From: Artemisia argyi
Lineage: Eukaryota > Streptophyta > Magnoliopsida > Asterales > Asteraceae
Direction of reading: 5' to 3'
NCBI GenBank assembly: GCA_030686995.1
Contig: CM060704.1
Location: 121,002,042-121,066,041, forward strand
DNA: 64,000 nucleotides
In this document: one piece after another, positions 33,768 through 45,934 of the stretch
Numbering within the stretch: the first letter of the stretch is position 1
Layout: the number at the start of each line of letters is the position of its first letter
The notes under the pieces: model-generated
Database searches by the model: none
What the model saw: only the letters and a program-made list of their open reading frames with translations
What the model was told of the DNA's origin: nothing
Program-made: the position numbers and the translations under genes

Positions 33768-35684
33768 TTCTATCGTAGATTCATTCAAGATTTCTCGAAG
33801 ATAGCCAGGCCTATGACCCGAATTCTTGAAAAAGAAACTCCATTTTTCTTCTCCGATGAGTGCATCGAAGCTTTTCAAACTCTCAAGAAAAAGCTTACCG
33901 AGGCACCCATTCTAGTTGCCCCCGATTGGGACCTACCTTTCGAACTCATGTGTGATGCAAGTGATTTTGCAATGGGTGCGGTCTTGGGGCAACGAAAAAC
34001 CAAACATTTTCAGCCGATTCATTATGCAAGCAAGACCTTGACCGAAGCTCAAGCTCATTACACCACAACGGAAAAAGAATTACTTGCCGTGGTGTATGCA
34101 TTTGAAAATTTTCGGCCATACTTGATCTTGACTAAGTGCATAGTGTACACGGACCACTCGGCTCTAAAATATCTCTTTGCCAAGCAATACGCAAAGCCGA
34201 GATTGCTCCGTTGGGTTCTCCTCCTACAAGAATTTGATATCATCATTCGTGATAAAAAAGGAGCCGAGAACCTCGCTGCTGACCATCTTTCCCGATTGGA
34301 GAATCCTCATCAAGGAGTTCTCAAGAAAAAGGAAATAAACGAAACGTTTCCTCTCGAGACACTCAATGTGATTTCCTCTCGTGGTGATTCTAGTACCCCA
34401 TGGTTTGCCAACTTTGCAAACTATCATGCGGGGTACTTCGTTGTCAAAGGGATGTCGTCCCACCAAAAGAGCAAGTTTTTCAAAGATGTCAATCACTACT
34501 TTTGGGACGATCCCTATCTGTTTAAAATTTGTGCGGATCAGGTTATTCGAAGGTGTGTTCATGGCCAAGAAGCCATGGAAATCCTAAAGGCTTGTCATAA
34601 TGGACCCACCGGGGGACATCATGGCCCGAACTACACCGCTCGAAAAGTATTTGAGTCCGGTTTTTATTGGCCCTCCATTTATAAAGACGCCCATGACCTA
34701 GTCAAATCTTGTGACTCGTGTCAACGTCAAGGAAATATCACACAACGGGATGAAATGCCTCAAAACGTCATCCTAGTGTGTGAAATCTTTGATGTTTGGG
34801 GCATAGACTTTATGGGGCCATTCCCGTCTTCACGAGGGAACAAGTACATACTCGTGGCCGTTAACTACTTGTCAAAATGGGTCGAAGCAAAAGCTCTCCC
34901 AACCAACGATGCCCAAGTAGTTGTCAAGTTTTTGAAATCGTTATTCTCAAGGTTTGGAACTCCCCGCGCTATCATAAGCGATCGCGGTACTCACTTTTGC
35001 AACGAACAATTTGCAAAAGTCATGCTCAAGTACGGTGTCACTCACCGTCTTGCTACCGCCTATCACCCACAAACGAGTGGGCAAGTGGAGGTTTCAAACC
35101 GAGGTTTGAAGAGAATTCTTGAAAGAACCGTAGGCGAAAACCGTGCCTCTTGGTCGGATAAGTTAGACGACGCTCTATGGGCTTTTCGTACGGCTTATAA
35201 AACACCCATCGGGTGTACTCCTTATAAGCTCGTGTATGGAAAAGCTTGTCATCTACCGATTGAGCTCGAGCACAAAGCTTATTGGGCTTTGAAGAATGCA
35301 AATTTTGATCTTAAGTCTGCGGGTGATCATAGGAAAGTTCAACTCAATGAACTCAATGAACTTCGTGATCAAGCTTACGAAAACTCTTTAATCTATAAAG
35401 AGAAAATCAAAAAGATCCATGACTCCAAAATTAAGAACCGCGTTTTCAACGTTGGTGACCGAGTCCTTCTTTTTAACTCTTGATTAAAGATCTTTTCGGG
35501 TAAGCTTAAAACCCGCTGGACTGGACCTTTCACCGTTGCCAAAGTTTATCCTTATGGGACCGTCGAATTATCTCAAGACGACGGTCCCAATTTCAAAGTA
35601 AATGGGCATCAGTTGAAACACTATTTTGGAGGGGACATACCACCTATTGTCCCGGACCTCCAAAATTTCCCCATGGACCAATGA
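33768..35684 (+). pseudogene. pol: Athila pol fragment: end of reverse transcriptase, RNase H, integrase
   Basis: Coding similarity starts abruptly with the last residues of the RT connection ([11 protein letters not shown]) before the first ATG at 33813; the RT palm with its YxDD box is missing. RNase H shows [40 protein letters not shown] and ADHLSRLEN. Integrase shows the zinc region ([14 protein letters not shown]) and the core aspartates and glutamate ([31 protein letters not shown]), then [20 protein letters not shown], an Athila-type phrase. A TGA at 35481-35483 interrupts the C-terminal domain, and the frame runs on to a natural end at 35682-35684. No frameshift otherwise. Confidence 0.9.
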
Positions 35685-36562
35685 ATTCGGGGATCGAGTC
35701 AAGCTAGCGACTTGACAAACAAAAACAAGTAACAAACACGGGTTTTCACCCGTGTATCTGATTTCCTCCTATTTTCTAACACCCTAGTGTGGGGGAGTCG
35801 CCACCCCCCGCAACTATTTGAGTTGTATATATCTTTCCAAAAAAACAAAAAAAAAATGTGTGTGTTTGAATAAATAAAGTGAAAAATACAAATGACATTC
35901 CCACAGTTAGCTTTTAATATTCTCGTCTTTCATTCAAAATTTTGGCATAATCGCCGGGACTTTGAATATTGAGGACAATATTCAACTCTAAGTGTGGGGG
36001 AGGGGAAAATTCTAGCGAATTTTATCAAAATATACCGTCTAGTATCCCCATTTTTGGCCAAAAATTTTTCAAAAATTTTTCACTTTATTTCAAAATTTTT
36101 GTGGTTATCAATTCGCCTTGTCTAAACGACAAAAGGGATTGGCTAATCCAGGAGCAAACGGCTCTTGGTAAAGATAACTCAAACCCGTTGATGGCTTGCA
36201 ATTTGCCAAAAATTGCATGGTTCCTCAACTCCCCATCATCCTCAAAAGCTAATGAGTTGGCTAGCCCGCAAGATTATGGCTTGTGGTAAAGGCTGTGGAA
36301 AAACCATAATTGGTAATCAACTCACCAAGATGTTGACTGTTCCATCAAGAGTTGGCTAGTCCAGGAGCAAACGGCTCCTGGTAAAGACAAATCAAATCCG
36401 TTGACAGCTGGTGGTTTGCTCAAAATCACACGGCTATCAGGTGTGCCACAGTTCTTACACCTGGCTACTCCAGAAGTGATGGCTTTTGGTAAAGAGACTT
36501 CAAATCCATTAATTTTTCTCAAAAAGATTGCTAGGGACTAGCAATAGTTTAGTGTGGAGGAT
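35685..36562 (+). ncRNA. 3' spacer of the Athila part with four hairpins, then polypurine tract
   Basis: Non-coding. From 36137 four units of about 95-118 bp begin with TTGGCTA or CTGGCTA and contain a hairpin followed by GGTAAAG. Stems: CCAGGAGC/GCTCTTGG (36148/36161), CCGCAAG/CTTGTGG (36266/36280), CCAGGAGC/GCTCCTGG (36361/36374), CCAGAAG/CTTTTGG (36470/36483). Pairing is kept although the sequence differs. The region ends with AGTGTGGAGGAT before the LTR. GTGTGGGGGAG tracts also occur at about 35786 and 35991. Confidence 0.5.
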
Positions 36563-39003
36563 TGATGAGTGTGTAAATACTCATCATTTTTAGTCAAATC
36601 TGAGCTGCAAAACGATAAAAAATATTCAAAAACGCACCAAAATGCGAAGAAAATCCCAAAGATCGTATTTTATATGTTTCTTATGCAAAACGAGTGAAAA
36701 CAAACGAAAAACGAACAAAAGTTACATAATTGGCAGTTTCAGTCCCCCGACTTTCAAAATTTTACAAAACTAGTCCCTGGTCAATCATTTTCAAAGAAAA
36801 GTCAAACCTTGCTTTTAAAAGTCAAAAATAAATCACAAATGATCTTTGGGTGAAAATTTTGGAAAAGTTACAATTGTGGTCCCGCAAGTTTGCAATTTTT
36901 GGCAATTTTGATCCCCGGATAATTTCAATGTGGAAAATGAACATCAACGGACTTTTGGGAATTTAATATGTGGCAAGATTGGTCCTTTGGTGAACTTTGG
37001 ATACTTGGCAGCTTTGGTCCCGGGAATTTCAGCAATTACACTTGTGATAAACCACTTAAAAATACCAAACGGACCCTTACCACCAAGCCCACGTTTTTAT
37101 TACCACCAAGCCCACCATGTTACTAAGATGCTACCCAAGCCCAAGTTACAACCAAAGCCCAAGATAAATAAAATGAAACGTATTACTAAACCTAAAGGGA
37201 AGGGTCAGTGGTCAAAACACATTATCAGGTTTTATCTTCTTCCCCAAAAACCTCATCCCCCCCCCCCCCTCGTGACTGCAACACGCCAACCAAACCATCA
37301 CTATCTTCTTCCTTTGTCCACCACCCCACATCCCAATCCCACTAAACCCCCCTCCAAAGTATACCTAACACCATCAACAAATCATGGAGTGACAAGCTAG
37401 AGATCCACAACACTTGTTAGGCGCCAAAGTATTATTGAAAGGCTGTGATGAGTTCAATTTAATCCAAAGGTGAAGAGTAATCTCAAGGAAACACAAGCTG
37501 ATGTGGAACCCATTGAAACCCTAAGAAGATGAAGACAAAGAGGAGGCTAATTGGTACCTACCACTTCTTAGTTTAGTATAAATAGGTGACTAATTGTAAG
37601 CCAAAAGGGCATTCGATTCTATTTTTTCATCTTATCTCCTTTATTTTTGTAATCATTATTTTCAGTTTCATGGTGTACTCCGAATTTTTAAGAATTAATG
37701 AAAGTAACTTTTAAGTTTTATCTCAATCTTTGTTAAGTTTTACTAACTTTTTGTTATTTAAGTTATTGGTATCTACTTGAGTTTTGTCGAATTAAAAGAA
37801 AAAAAAAAGAGAAAAGGTAAAAAAAATTCCAGAAAAGAAAAAAAATAAGGAAGCAGTAGCAGCAATGGATTGATGATGAAGTTTGGTTTAGAGCTCGGGT
37901 GAGCATTTAAGTGGTTCTATTGGTTCTTTTGATCTCAGTCCACTACTACTTCGGATGTCAAGTAAGGTTTAGTTCCGTAATTCAATAGGTCAACTGCTAC
38001 GTATGGTTTGATCTTGCTTATTTAGTTTAGTGTAAAAATAATTAGTGAATTGTAAGAGTTGGAATTAATAATCAGTAGTTTTTTTTTTTTATTATTTTCA
38101 TCTTCTAATAGTTGTCCAAAAATCAGAAGTCAAAACTCTCAACTTCAGTTTTTGTAGCTAATTTCAAATCAGGCCTTAGGACTCACTAATTAACGAAAGT
38201 CAGTGAGGTTTGTTGATTTGAGAAGTATATCAGCGTGTTTGTTAATCTAAAAAAGAAAAACTGAATTCGGGATTGATTTGCTTAGTGCAAAGTAGGTGTA
38301 AAGTTGGTGGTTTGACACGATATTGCCTTGCTTCGTCAGTTTTTGAACCGATTTAGGATGAGTATAGGGTGTTCATTAACTAGTGTTTAGGGGTAATTCT
38401 TATCGCTATTTGACGCCCCTTAGGAGTAGTTTAGGAGATAACTTTTGGTCCTTGCCGAACGCGTATTTGCTGCTTGTTAAGGGGCTGTAAATGAGCCCTT
38501 AGGCTGTAATATGCTGCTGCGAAGAAAACAAAAAAATCAGCATATGCTACTGTAGTTCGATCTTGATTATTGTTGTTCTTGTTTTGTTTTTAATTTTGCA
38601 TCACACTTATTGAAAGTAATTGTTGTAGCTAGTGGTTGACTTGTCTTGATAAGTTGTCAATAGTTTATTAGCTCATATAAGCTTGTTGGTGTCCCTTAAA
38701 GCTGCTGCTATTTCTTGTGCTTTCATTGTGACTTTGTGTAATAATCTGGTCATTGTTTTATGTTTGTTGCTCGTTATTGTTAAACCATTTCTACGAGAAA
38801 CAAGCTGTTTAACGTTTTTTTTAATTGGTGGATTTGTGGGCATTCAATAAAAAAAGGGGGCAAGAAAAAGAAAATTCCTTGTGATCACATTAATTCATTC
38901 AAAACTGCTTCGACTTTGGATTAGTTGTCATGTTGTTCGAATCTAATCTGTAAAAGAATCTGTGTTCTGAATGTATTGAAAATCTGTGTTGCGAAAAGAA
39001 AGC

Positions 39004-39006
<3 letters not shown>

Positions 39007-39047
<41 letters not shown>
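39007..39047. repeat. Poly(A)41 run
   Basis: 41 consecutive A on the plus strand, adjoining the antisense tRNA-like unit, where it reads as a T run. Confidence 0.9.
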
Positions 39048-39049
<2 letters not shown>

Positions 39050-39052
39050 GCA

Positions 39053-39113
39053 AAACCACGGGTCGAACCCTGGTCTCACAGCCCAAATCATACCATCACA
39101 ACCACTGCGCCCT
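39053..39113 (-). other. tRNA-like A-box/B-box unit inside the 3.4-kb LTR, antisense
   Basis: The minus strand reads AGGGCGCAGTGGTTGTGATGG, then 30 nt on GGTTCGACCC, a good Pol III B box. It is followed by a run of 41 T (39007-39047 on the plus strand is poly-A). It sits about 2.55 kb into the LTR, as do the better-preserved copies at 20216 and 27157. Confidence 0.55.
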
Positions 39114-39948
39114 TGGCTCTTTTTCAGATACTCTTTGCATAATTTAATACTAGACCTTTGTTGAGTCATTAAACCTTAATAAGCCTACCAGCTTATAACT
39201 GCTTTTCTTGGCTTATTTAAAGAGCTTATTTGCCAGCTTTAATTTTTCTTACATCTCTTTTGATCTTTTTGATTTTCCAGAAAAATTCCACAATTTTTAG
39301 AATAGCACAAGTATTTACTTTAATTTTATTCCATGTAATTAGTTTTTAAATTATAATAAATAGGATTCTTAAAGAAAAATTAATTTTCTTTTTTTTTTTT
39401 CAAAAATTCTCTTTTGTCTTTTAGTTCGTAAGAAAAATATTTTTAGACCCGTAGGACCTTCATAGCTTAAATTTTACGTTTTAATTTACGCGTGACGTTT
39501 ATTTAGAATGAACGCTACGTTTACTTGTTTAATTTGTAAATTAGGATTCCCGATGCCTAACTTTGTTTTCCCGTAGCTTTTTAGGTACTTTTAAATAATT
39601 ATTAGCATACCTTGGTTTATTTTCTCAATTGGGTTACGTTTAACCAATTTTCGTTTAATAATTTTTAACGTATTCACAAAACCAAATAACCTTTCTCAAC
39701 ATACAAGATTTTAATTCCAATCCTTCACGAAACTTTCCATTCACACCTCGTTGGGGTACGACCCGGGAAATCACTTCCCGGTCTCACAATTTGAATATCA
39801 CTTGCACGAGTTTTGCGAGGTAATCGTTTTCCTAAACGGTTTACTTGTATTACTTCACGTTCATTTGTCTCACGACGAATTAAACCTCACTTTGTTGATA
39901 TTTTGATAAATTGTTGTTTGCACACACCAAAACACAACGAACCAAGCA

Positions 39949-42030
39949 CACTAGTACAAAACATGGATATGGTCACACATGGTCGAAATTGAACAGCCAC
40001 ACATTGACATATTTGTGTGGCTGAAGGTCCGAAAATTGATAGCATTTACTAATTAGTCACACATGAACATTTTGATTGTGTGACCATAAGGACTCTATTG
40101 CCACACAATCGATCGTTATGTGGCCAAAGGTATCTGGTAGTTTTGTTTCAGATCATTTAGCCACATATGAATTTGGAACGTGTGACAAATACAAGTAACC
40201 TTGATGCATTAGTCACATGACCTAATTTTTTGTGTGTCTAAATCATACAGTCAAGTTTGTTACACATTATTTAAGGGTGACTGATATGTTTTGCTAATTA
40301 TTTAGCCACATATCAAATTAGATCGCGTGACTAATGAAAAGTAAGGTTGAAATATTAATACATATAAAGAGTGACAAATATATGTCACACACTTGAACAC
40401 TGTGACCAAATGCCATATATGGTCACACTAAACGTTTTGTCACGCATTGGTTAAGTGTAGCCAAAATCCAGTACATATGGTCACGTAAGTTAACATGTGT
40501 GTTTAAAGTTTAGTTTGTGTTAGCTTGCCAAAAGCTTATTTACATAGTCACATTTACTTCAAATAGTATGACCAAATGTCATATATGGTCACACTAAACG
40601 TTTGTCACACATTATTTAAGTGTAGCCAAAATCAAGTACATATGGTCACATAACTTAATACACATTTCTTCATTTTAAACATACACCATATGGTCACACT
40701 TATTAACCGTTTTGGTCACTTTATTCGTAATTGTATGTGACTAATTACCAAAAAAAACATAAAAGCCACAAAAAAACAAAATTCATGTGGCCATTGGATG
40801 ATAAATAGTCACACAAAATACACAATCCTTCACTTTAAACATCATATGGTCACACTTATTCAAACTTTTGGTCACTTTATGCTAGGTTGTATGTGACTAA
40901 CTACACCCCCAAAAACATGCTTTGTGTGACTAAATGTTACCAAAGGCCACATAAAAATACAGTTCATGTGGCCATTGGATGATCAATAGTCACACAAGAT
41001 ACACATTCTTTCACTTTAAACATCATATGGTCACACTTATTCAAACTTTTGGTCACTTTATACTTACTTGTATGTGACTAAATACACCCCCCAAATTCAT
41101 GCTTTGTGTGACTAAATGCTACCAAAGGCCACACAAAAACAAAATTCATGTGGTCATTGGATGATCAATAACCACATACACATTCCTTCACTTTAAACAT
41201 CATATGGTCACGCTTATTCACACATTTGGTCACTTTATGCTAGGTTGTATGTGACTAAATACACCCCCAAAAATATGCTTTGTGTGACTAAATGTTACCA
41301 AAAGCCACACAAAAACAAAATTCATGTGGCCATTGGATGATCAATAGCCACACAAAATACACATTCCTTCACTTTAGACATCATATGATCACACTTATTC
41401 ACACTTTTGGTCACTTTATGCTAGGTTGTACGTGACTAACTACACCCCCAAAAACATGCTTTGTGTGACTAAATGTTACTCAAGCCCACAAAAAAAACAA
41501 AATTCATGTGACCATTGGATGATCAATAGCCACACAAAATACACATTCCTTCACTTTAAACATCATATGGTCACATAACTTAATATGTGTGTTTAAAGCT
41601 TAGTTTGTGTTAGCTTGCCAAAAGATAATTTGTATAGTCACATTCACTTCTAGCACGATCATGTGACTATATGTCTTTACAATAGCCACGGCATATCACA
41701 AATGTGTGACTAAATTATGTTTATGGCCACATTTAAGGTGATTATATGTGACCAATATGTTCATAACAGTCACATCGTGAAGTATTCATGTGGCTATTAT
41801 TTAGAATAAAATGTGAAATCAGTCATCAATAAATTTCATGCTTTGTGTGACTAAATATTACAAAATGCCACACAAACATAAAAATCATGTGGTCATTGGA
41901 TGAACAATAGCATAAAGTACACATTTCTTCACTTTAAACAACATATGGTCACACTTATTAACACTTTTGGTCACGTAACTTAATATATGTGTTTAAAGTT
42001 TAGTTTCTTTTAGCTTGCCAAAAACTAATT
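39949..42030. mobile_element. CACTA-like terminal region with dense GTCACAC/GTGTGAC motifs
   Basis: Starts CACTAGTACAAAA, a plausible CACTA terminus, followed by dozens of GTCACAC, GTGTGAC and GTGGCTA motifs in both orientations, as in the sub-terminal transposase-binding repeats of CACTA elements. From about 40,680 to 41,580 the motifs are organised in a tandem repeat. The matching right terminus was not found, so the element is incomplete or rearranged. Confidence 0.55.
40680..41590. repeat. Tandem repeat of about 181 bp, five units
   Basis: The landmark CATTGGATGA occurs at 40792, 40973, 41155, 41331 and 41513 (spacing 181, 182, 176, 182), and again at 41894 after a degenerate stretch. 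Each unit contains CATATGGTCACACTTATT, TTTGGTCACTTTATG and GCTTTGTGTGACTAAATG. Confidence 0.85.
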
Positions 42031-44173
42031 GTGTGTCTACGTAACCATTTTGGTACAAATAAAAAGGTCCTAAAAGGGTTGTTACGACCAAATTTGGTGT
42101 CCTAACATGACACATTATTAGGACAGCTTGTCCAATACTTATAAGGACGCTCACACTTTTCATTGAACAATATCCGAGGCACAAAATATAAGACGTTTAA
42201 TGAGCCTAAAATTATATCAAATCCAAAAATTCATAGCAGATCAAAGCATTTCATTTCCAAAAAACTATTACAGAAGGAAAGGTTTTCCACATGATTGAGT
42301 TATATCATACACAAAAATTTAACACCATCTAAAATAAAGTCTACTAAATTTTGTTAGATGATCCTCGCACAACATCCTCACGTACAAAACAAGCATGAAA
42401 CAACTCCTTTCTGGTTCATTCACGTCCACATAAAAACTCCTGTTTAAAAAAAATTGTTTTCAATACATATGAATATTTTGACATTAACAATTATATATAA
42501 TTACCTTATATTGAACCATATAAATAAGCCACATAATGACTACATACCTTCGCCGCCATAAGAATGCTTTAATCCCAACTCAAATACATCTTCAGCTTGT
42601 TGGTTATCACTATCGATTGAATGCTACCTCCATTATCCATGAGTCACAAAGCACTACTGCATAAGAGTTTTATGTTCAAAATCATATCAGTAACATGCAT
42701 AATGATACTTTATATCATCAGAAATTCTCATTAATATCTCTAACAAGGAACTAGAGAAAAATTTAGAGGATGACATTACCTCTTGCCAATGAAGTACATT
42801 ATCAAATGATGGATTTGATGGAACTGAAGCAAACTTTGAAATCCTAGGCGTCCCCTGATCTAATCTGTCATCAGTGATCAGTCATCTAGTAATTTAACAC
42901 ATCTAAATAGGTGACGAGTATCGCCATTGAGTACTTAGTATATAATACCATAACATCAAAATTTCAGAATGAAAGCAGACGAACAGTATCTCACTTATCT
43001 TTTATAATATGTGACGCATTAAATGTCTAAACAAAGAAAAAAACAATGATATATGAAAAATAGATACTTTTAAACGTCACCTACAGTATCTGCTTAGCTG
43101 CTAAATTACTTTACAAGCTGAGCCAATCGATCGATATGTCACTGTGTCCTAACTAACGAGTACCCAGGGAATATAGGCATCAATTAATTTTGTGAAGCAA
43201 GATATCACGTGTATCGGGTTCTGAAGCTTGAAATTACAAACCACCACATAATCTTTATTGTCTTGAAAAAGGGTATTAACACATGGACAACTAATTATAT
43301 AATAAAAAGTATAAAACCACCACATACCTTTGGTTTTATATTATTTGGTGATGAGTTGATCAAGCTGCTAAAAGTTTGCTTACAACACAAAAAGCAACAC
43401 AAAATAGTTTCTTTGTCCATTTATTAATAAAACATTTAGATAATCTAACAACACAAAAAGCAATATGTTTACAGTGACAATCTAAATACTTAAACAGAGA
43501 TTTAGTTGTAAAGTAATTAGATGTAAATGACAAAATTCAACGAGTAAAGATTGTAAATCTACCAATAAAGTTTAATAAGTAGATCCATTTGATAAAAACA
43601 CAAACCAAATTAGCCCATTTAAGTAGAAGATAGATATGTAAACACAAAATTAAATAAAGGATTGAAGCCACTAGTTGAATACCTGTTTGACGAACCCTTA
43701 GTAGCATTGATCAACTCATCAACCAAATAATATAAACCTAAGCCCTAATCGCATATGTGAATTTAGGGCACGAGATCTGTGGAAAATCATAAAGTAAAAT
43801 TAATGAATGTAAGATGGGATTCGGTTTCTGGAGTTTCAGTAGTGACTGCACAACCCCATATCTCTATCACGTTTAACATATATTGTATAATCTAATCATG
43901 AACATAAACCTTATTTAAAAGATAATATTACCTTTCTTGAGAGATAATACATCAGTTTACAATGGTATTGAGAGTAAACACCAATAACAAAGAAAGGTAA
44001 GAGAAGAATTGAGGGGAACTTGAGAGGATAATGAAAATTTTGAATGGGGATCTGAGGAAAAATGAAAGGGTTTTGATTTGGGGAAAACCAAGGGTGGGAA
44101 GACATAAAAAAGTTAAGGGGGAAAAGAGAGACGGAATGAAAAATTACTTTAATCTCATATAAATTTTAAATTA
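42031..44173. other. Unassigned region, possibly a decayed intron-containing transposon gene (minus strand)
   Basis: AT-rich, with no long ORF. Minus-strand 42630-42550 shows a short open stretch (DSDNQQAEDVFELGLKHSYG) ending at a possible GTATGT donor, and a short ORF at 44105-43911 begins MSSHPWFSPNQNPF. These might be exons of a CACTA accessory gene, but the evidence is weak. No host gene recognised. Confidence 0.3.
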
Positions 44174-44828
44174 GGGGTGTAATAAAACTCGACCCGATCC
44201 GAATTCGAATATAACTATTCGGGTCGGGTTACTCGGTTTCAAGATTATATTCGGGTCGACCCGAATAACACGAGTTCTAAATAAGGTCGTGTTCGGGTAT
44301 ATTTTTATTAGTCTCAACCCAAATTGACCCGAACTCAACCAACCCGACTAACCCGACTCGACTACCACTTTTAAAATGTAAAAATATTGAAGTTAGCCAT
44401 TTTTTTAATCATTTTATATACTCGGGTTGACCCAAACATGAATTGACCCGAACTCGACCAACTCGACTAACCCGACTCGACTAACACTTTTACAATGTAA
44501 AAATATTGAAGTAAGCCATTTTTTAAATCATTGTACATATACTCGGGTTGACCCAAACCTGAATTAAATCAACTCGACCAACCTGACTAACCCGACTCGA
44601 CTAAAACCTTTACTATGTAAAAATATTAAAGTAAGTCATTTTTTAAATCATTTTAGATATACTCGGATTGACCCAAACCCGAATTGACCACGTGAATTTT
44701 CCCAACCCTAATTGACCCGAACCCGACTAACCAGAGTTCTAAATATGGTTGGGTTCGGGTATGTTTTTTAAGCCTTGACCTTAATTAATCTGACCCAAAC
44801 CCGACCGAGTCAACTCGAATAACACCCC
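44174..44828. mobile_element. MITE-like element with GGGTGT termini and internal 125-bp repeats
   Basis: Termini GGGGTGTAATAAAACTCGAC and, at the right, the inverse of GGGGTGTTATTCGAGTTGAC. The inside carries three repeats of about 125 bp with ACCCGACTCGACTA, AATGTAAAAATATT and ACTCGGGTTGACCC. Flanks share AAATT only, so the 8-bp hAT-style duplication is decayed or absent. Confidence 0.6.
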
Positions 44829-45396
44829 CAAATTCATAAATTTTTCTAACCCGACAATCTCTGGTGGTTACCTTACAGCCTTAAGCTTAAGCTTGACTTG
44901 ATTATAAACTCAAAGATCGAAACTTGGCTTGAGTTCAAGTCATTGATATCAATAACCAAATCAATTATACATTGTTGTTATTATAATACTAAATAATATG
45001 GTCAATAACATATATGGTAGCGTGACTTATAGATAACATGTCATATTAGACCTTAAGATGTAATCGAGTCAATTCTAGATATACTTTACCAACCTATTTC
45101 GTTAACTATTGCGATGTACCTTTGGTCAACTATGGGAATTGACACTCTCAAGGACCTACGAGTTTCAAATACATTGAACCGATCTTGTTGATGAGTTATC
45201 ATTGTTGTTTCATAAATAAGAATTTTCCTTTTAAGAATGAGTTCAAAATATTCGTATTGTATGTGCAAACAAGTAAACAAATTAGGTCGTTTAATATTGG
45301 TATGGCAAGTGTCTGAGTCAAATGTACGCTGCCTAACTAAGGTATTCCGTGACCATTTTGAACCCTCACTTTTAGCTTACCACCCCCAAATAACTA
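44829..45396. other. Unassigned AT-rich stretch
   Basis: No gene, terminal repeat or tandem repeat recognised; probably CACTA-derived or older intergenic DNA. Confidence 0.4.
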
Positions 45397-45791
45397 GTGA
45401 CATCTTATGAAAAAAATCATATGCTTACCACTAAGGAATTTAGTATCCTTAGAAGAGCACAAGACATAACTTATGGTTCGGTTGGAATTGTTATAGGTTC
45501 TAGCACAAGTAATGATGTACGTGAGAAGGGTCGAGGACTAACACTTGGTTATCAAAGAAAAGAGAAAATCAAGATTATTTCTAATGAATGCATGCAACCT
45601 ATCGGGATAGTAGTACCGATCACTCGAATTTACTTGGTGCAATTCCAAAACACGGGGCTCGTGCTCCTATTAATATTGTTTCATGGATGTTAATGCCAGA
45701 TACCAATCTTGAAATAATGTGGCGAGATGTTCAGGCAAGAACGACACACATGTGTCATAGAAATGACGTTGTGACACCAAGCACCTTTTAA
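45397..45791 (+). pseudogene. Remnant of a plant Ptta/En/Spm-type transposase (Transposase_24-like)
   Basis: Two overlapping frames, shifted by one base near 45600, give RGLTLGYQRKEKIKIISNE followed by MQPIG, and then a Leu/Gly-Ala segment ending in SWMLMPDTNLEIMWRDVQ. The order (RG-x-T, basic stretch, QPIG, L-G-x-x, then SW and LW-like) resembles the Ptta/En/Spm transposase family known from CACTA elements. The assignment is from memory and the fragment is short. It lies in the same block as the CACTA-like terminus at 39949. Confidence 0.4.
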
Positions 45792-45934
45792 TCATGTCTA
45801 TATGACACTTACTATATTAGGATCACTTTTTTTTTTTTCATATATACAATAACAAAAAAATAAAATTTTCATGTATTAACTATATTTGAGATTTTTTGAT
45901 ACCAAATTTTATATGTGAAAGGCATACTCCGTAG

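Larger units (their letters stand above)
19189..39930 (+). mobile_element. Composite plus-strand Athila element with mismatched LTRs
   Basis: The left side is a 1.4-1.6-kb family LTR (TGATGAGG...CACGTATCA, 19189-31981 once two insertions are removed), followed by a tRNA-Asp primer site and short ORFs. The right side is an Athila RNase H-integrase (33768-35684) and a quite different 3.4-kb LTR starting at 36563. The two LTRs are not copies of each other, and the 5 bp before 19189 (CGCAT) do not recur after about 39930. I therefore read it as two Athila-family elements fused by recombination or deletion, with the join between about 33689 and 33768. Confidence 0.65.
36563..39930 (+). repeat. 3' LTR of the Athila part (about 3.4 kb, right end approximate)
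   Basis: Starts TGATGAGTGTGTAAATAC after the purine tract. TATA box TATAAATAG at 37577-37585. Its length, layout and sequence patches (CGTTGGGGTACGACCCGGGAAA near 39755) match the 3.4-kb LTRs at 19567-22974 and 26510-29866 read in their own sense. The right end is not fixed: no primer site or duplication marks it, and CACTA-like DNA starts at 39949. Open frames inside, such as 36930-37400, look like chance frames of LTR DNA. Confidence 0.65.

Noticed and set aside
36930..37400. 156-codon plus-strand frame
   Set aside because: Inside the U3 region of a 3.4-kb LTR, Pro/His-rich by chance, with no homologue recognised and no counterpart frame in the related LTRs.
40680..41590. CRISPR-like or telomeric array
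   Set aside because: Units are contiguous 181-bp repeats without unique spacers in a plant genome; the motifs fit transposon sub-terminal repeats.
43911..44105. First exon of a host gene on the minus strand
   Set aside because: Short, hydrophobic by composition, no supporting downstream exons with a recognisable domain.
45385..45395. Right end of the CACTA element (ACTAGTG)
   Set aside because: Only the outer seven bases match the left terminus and no 3-bp duplication fits, so the end is left open.
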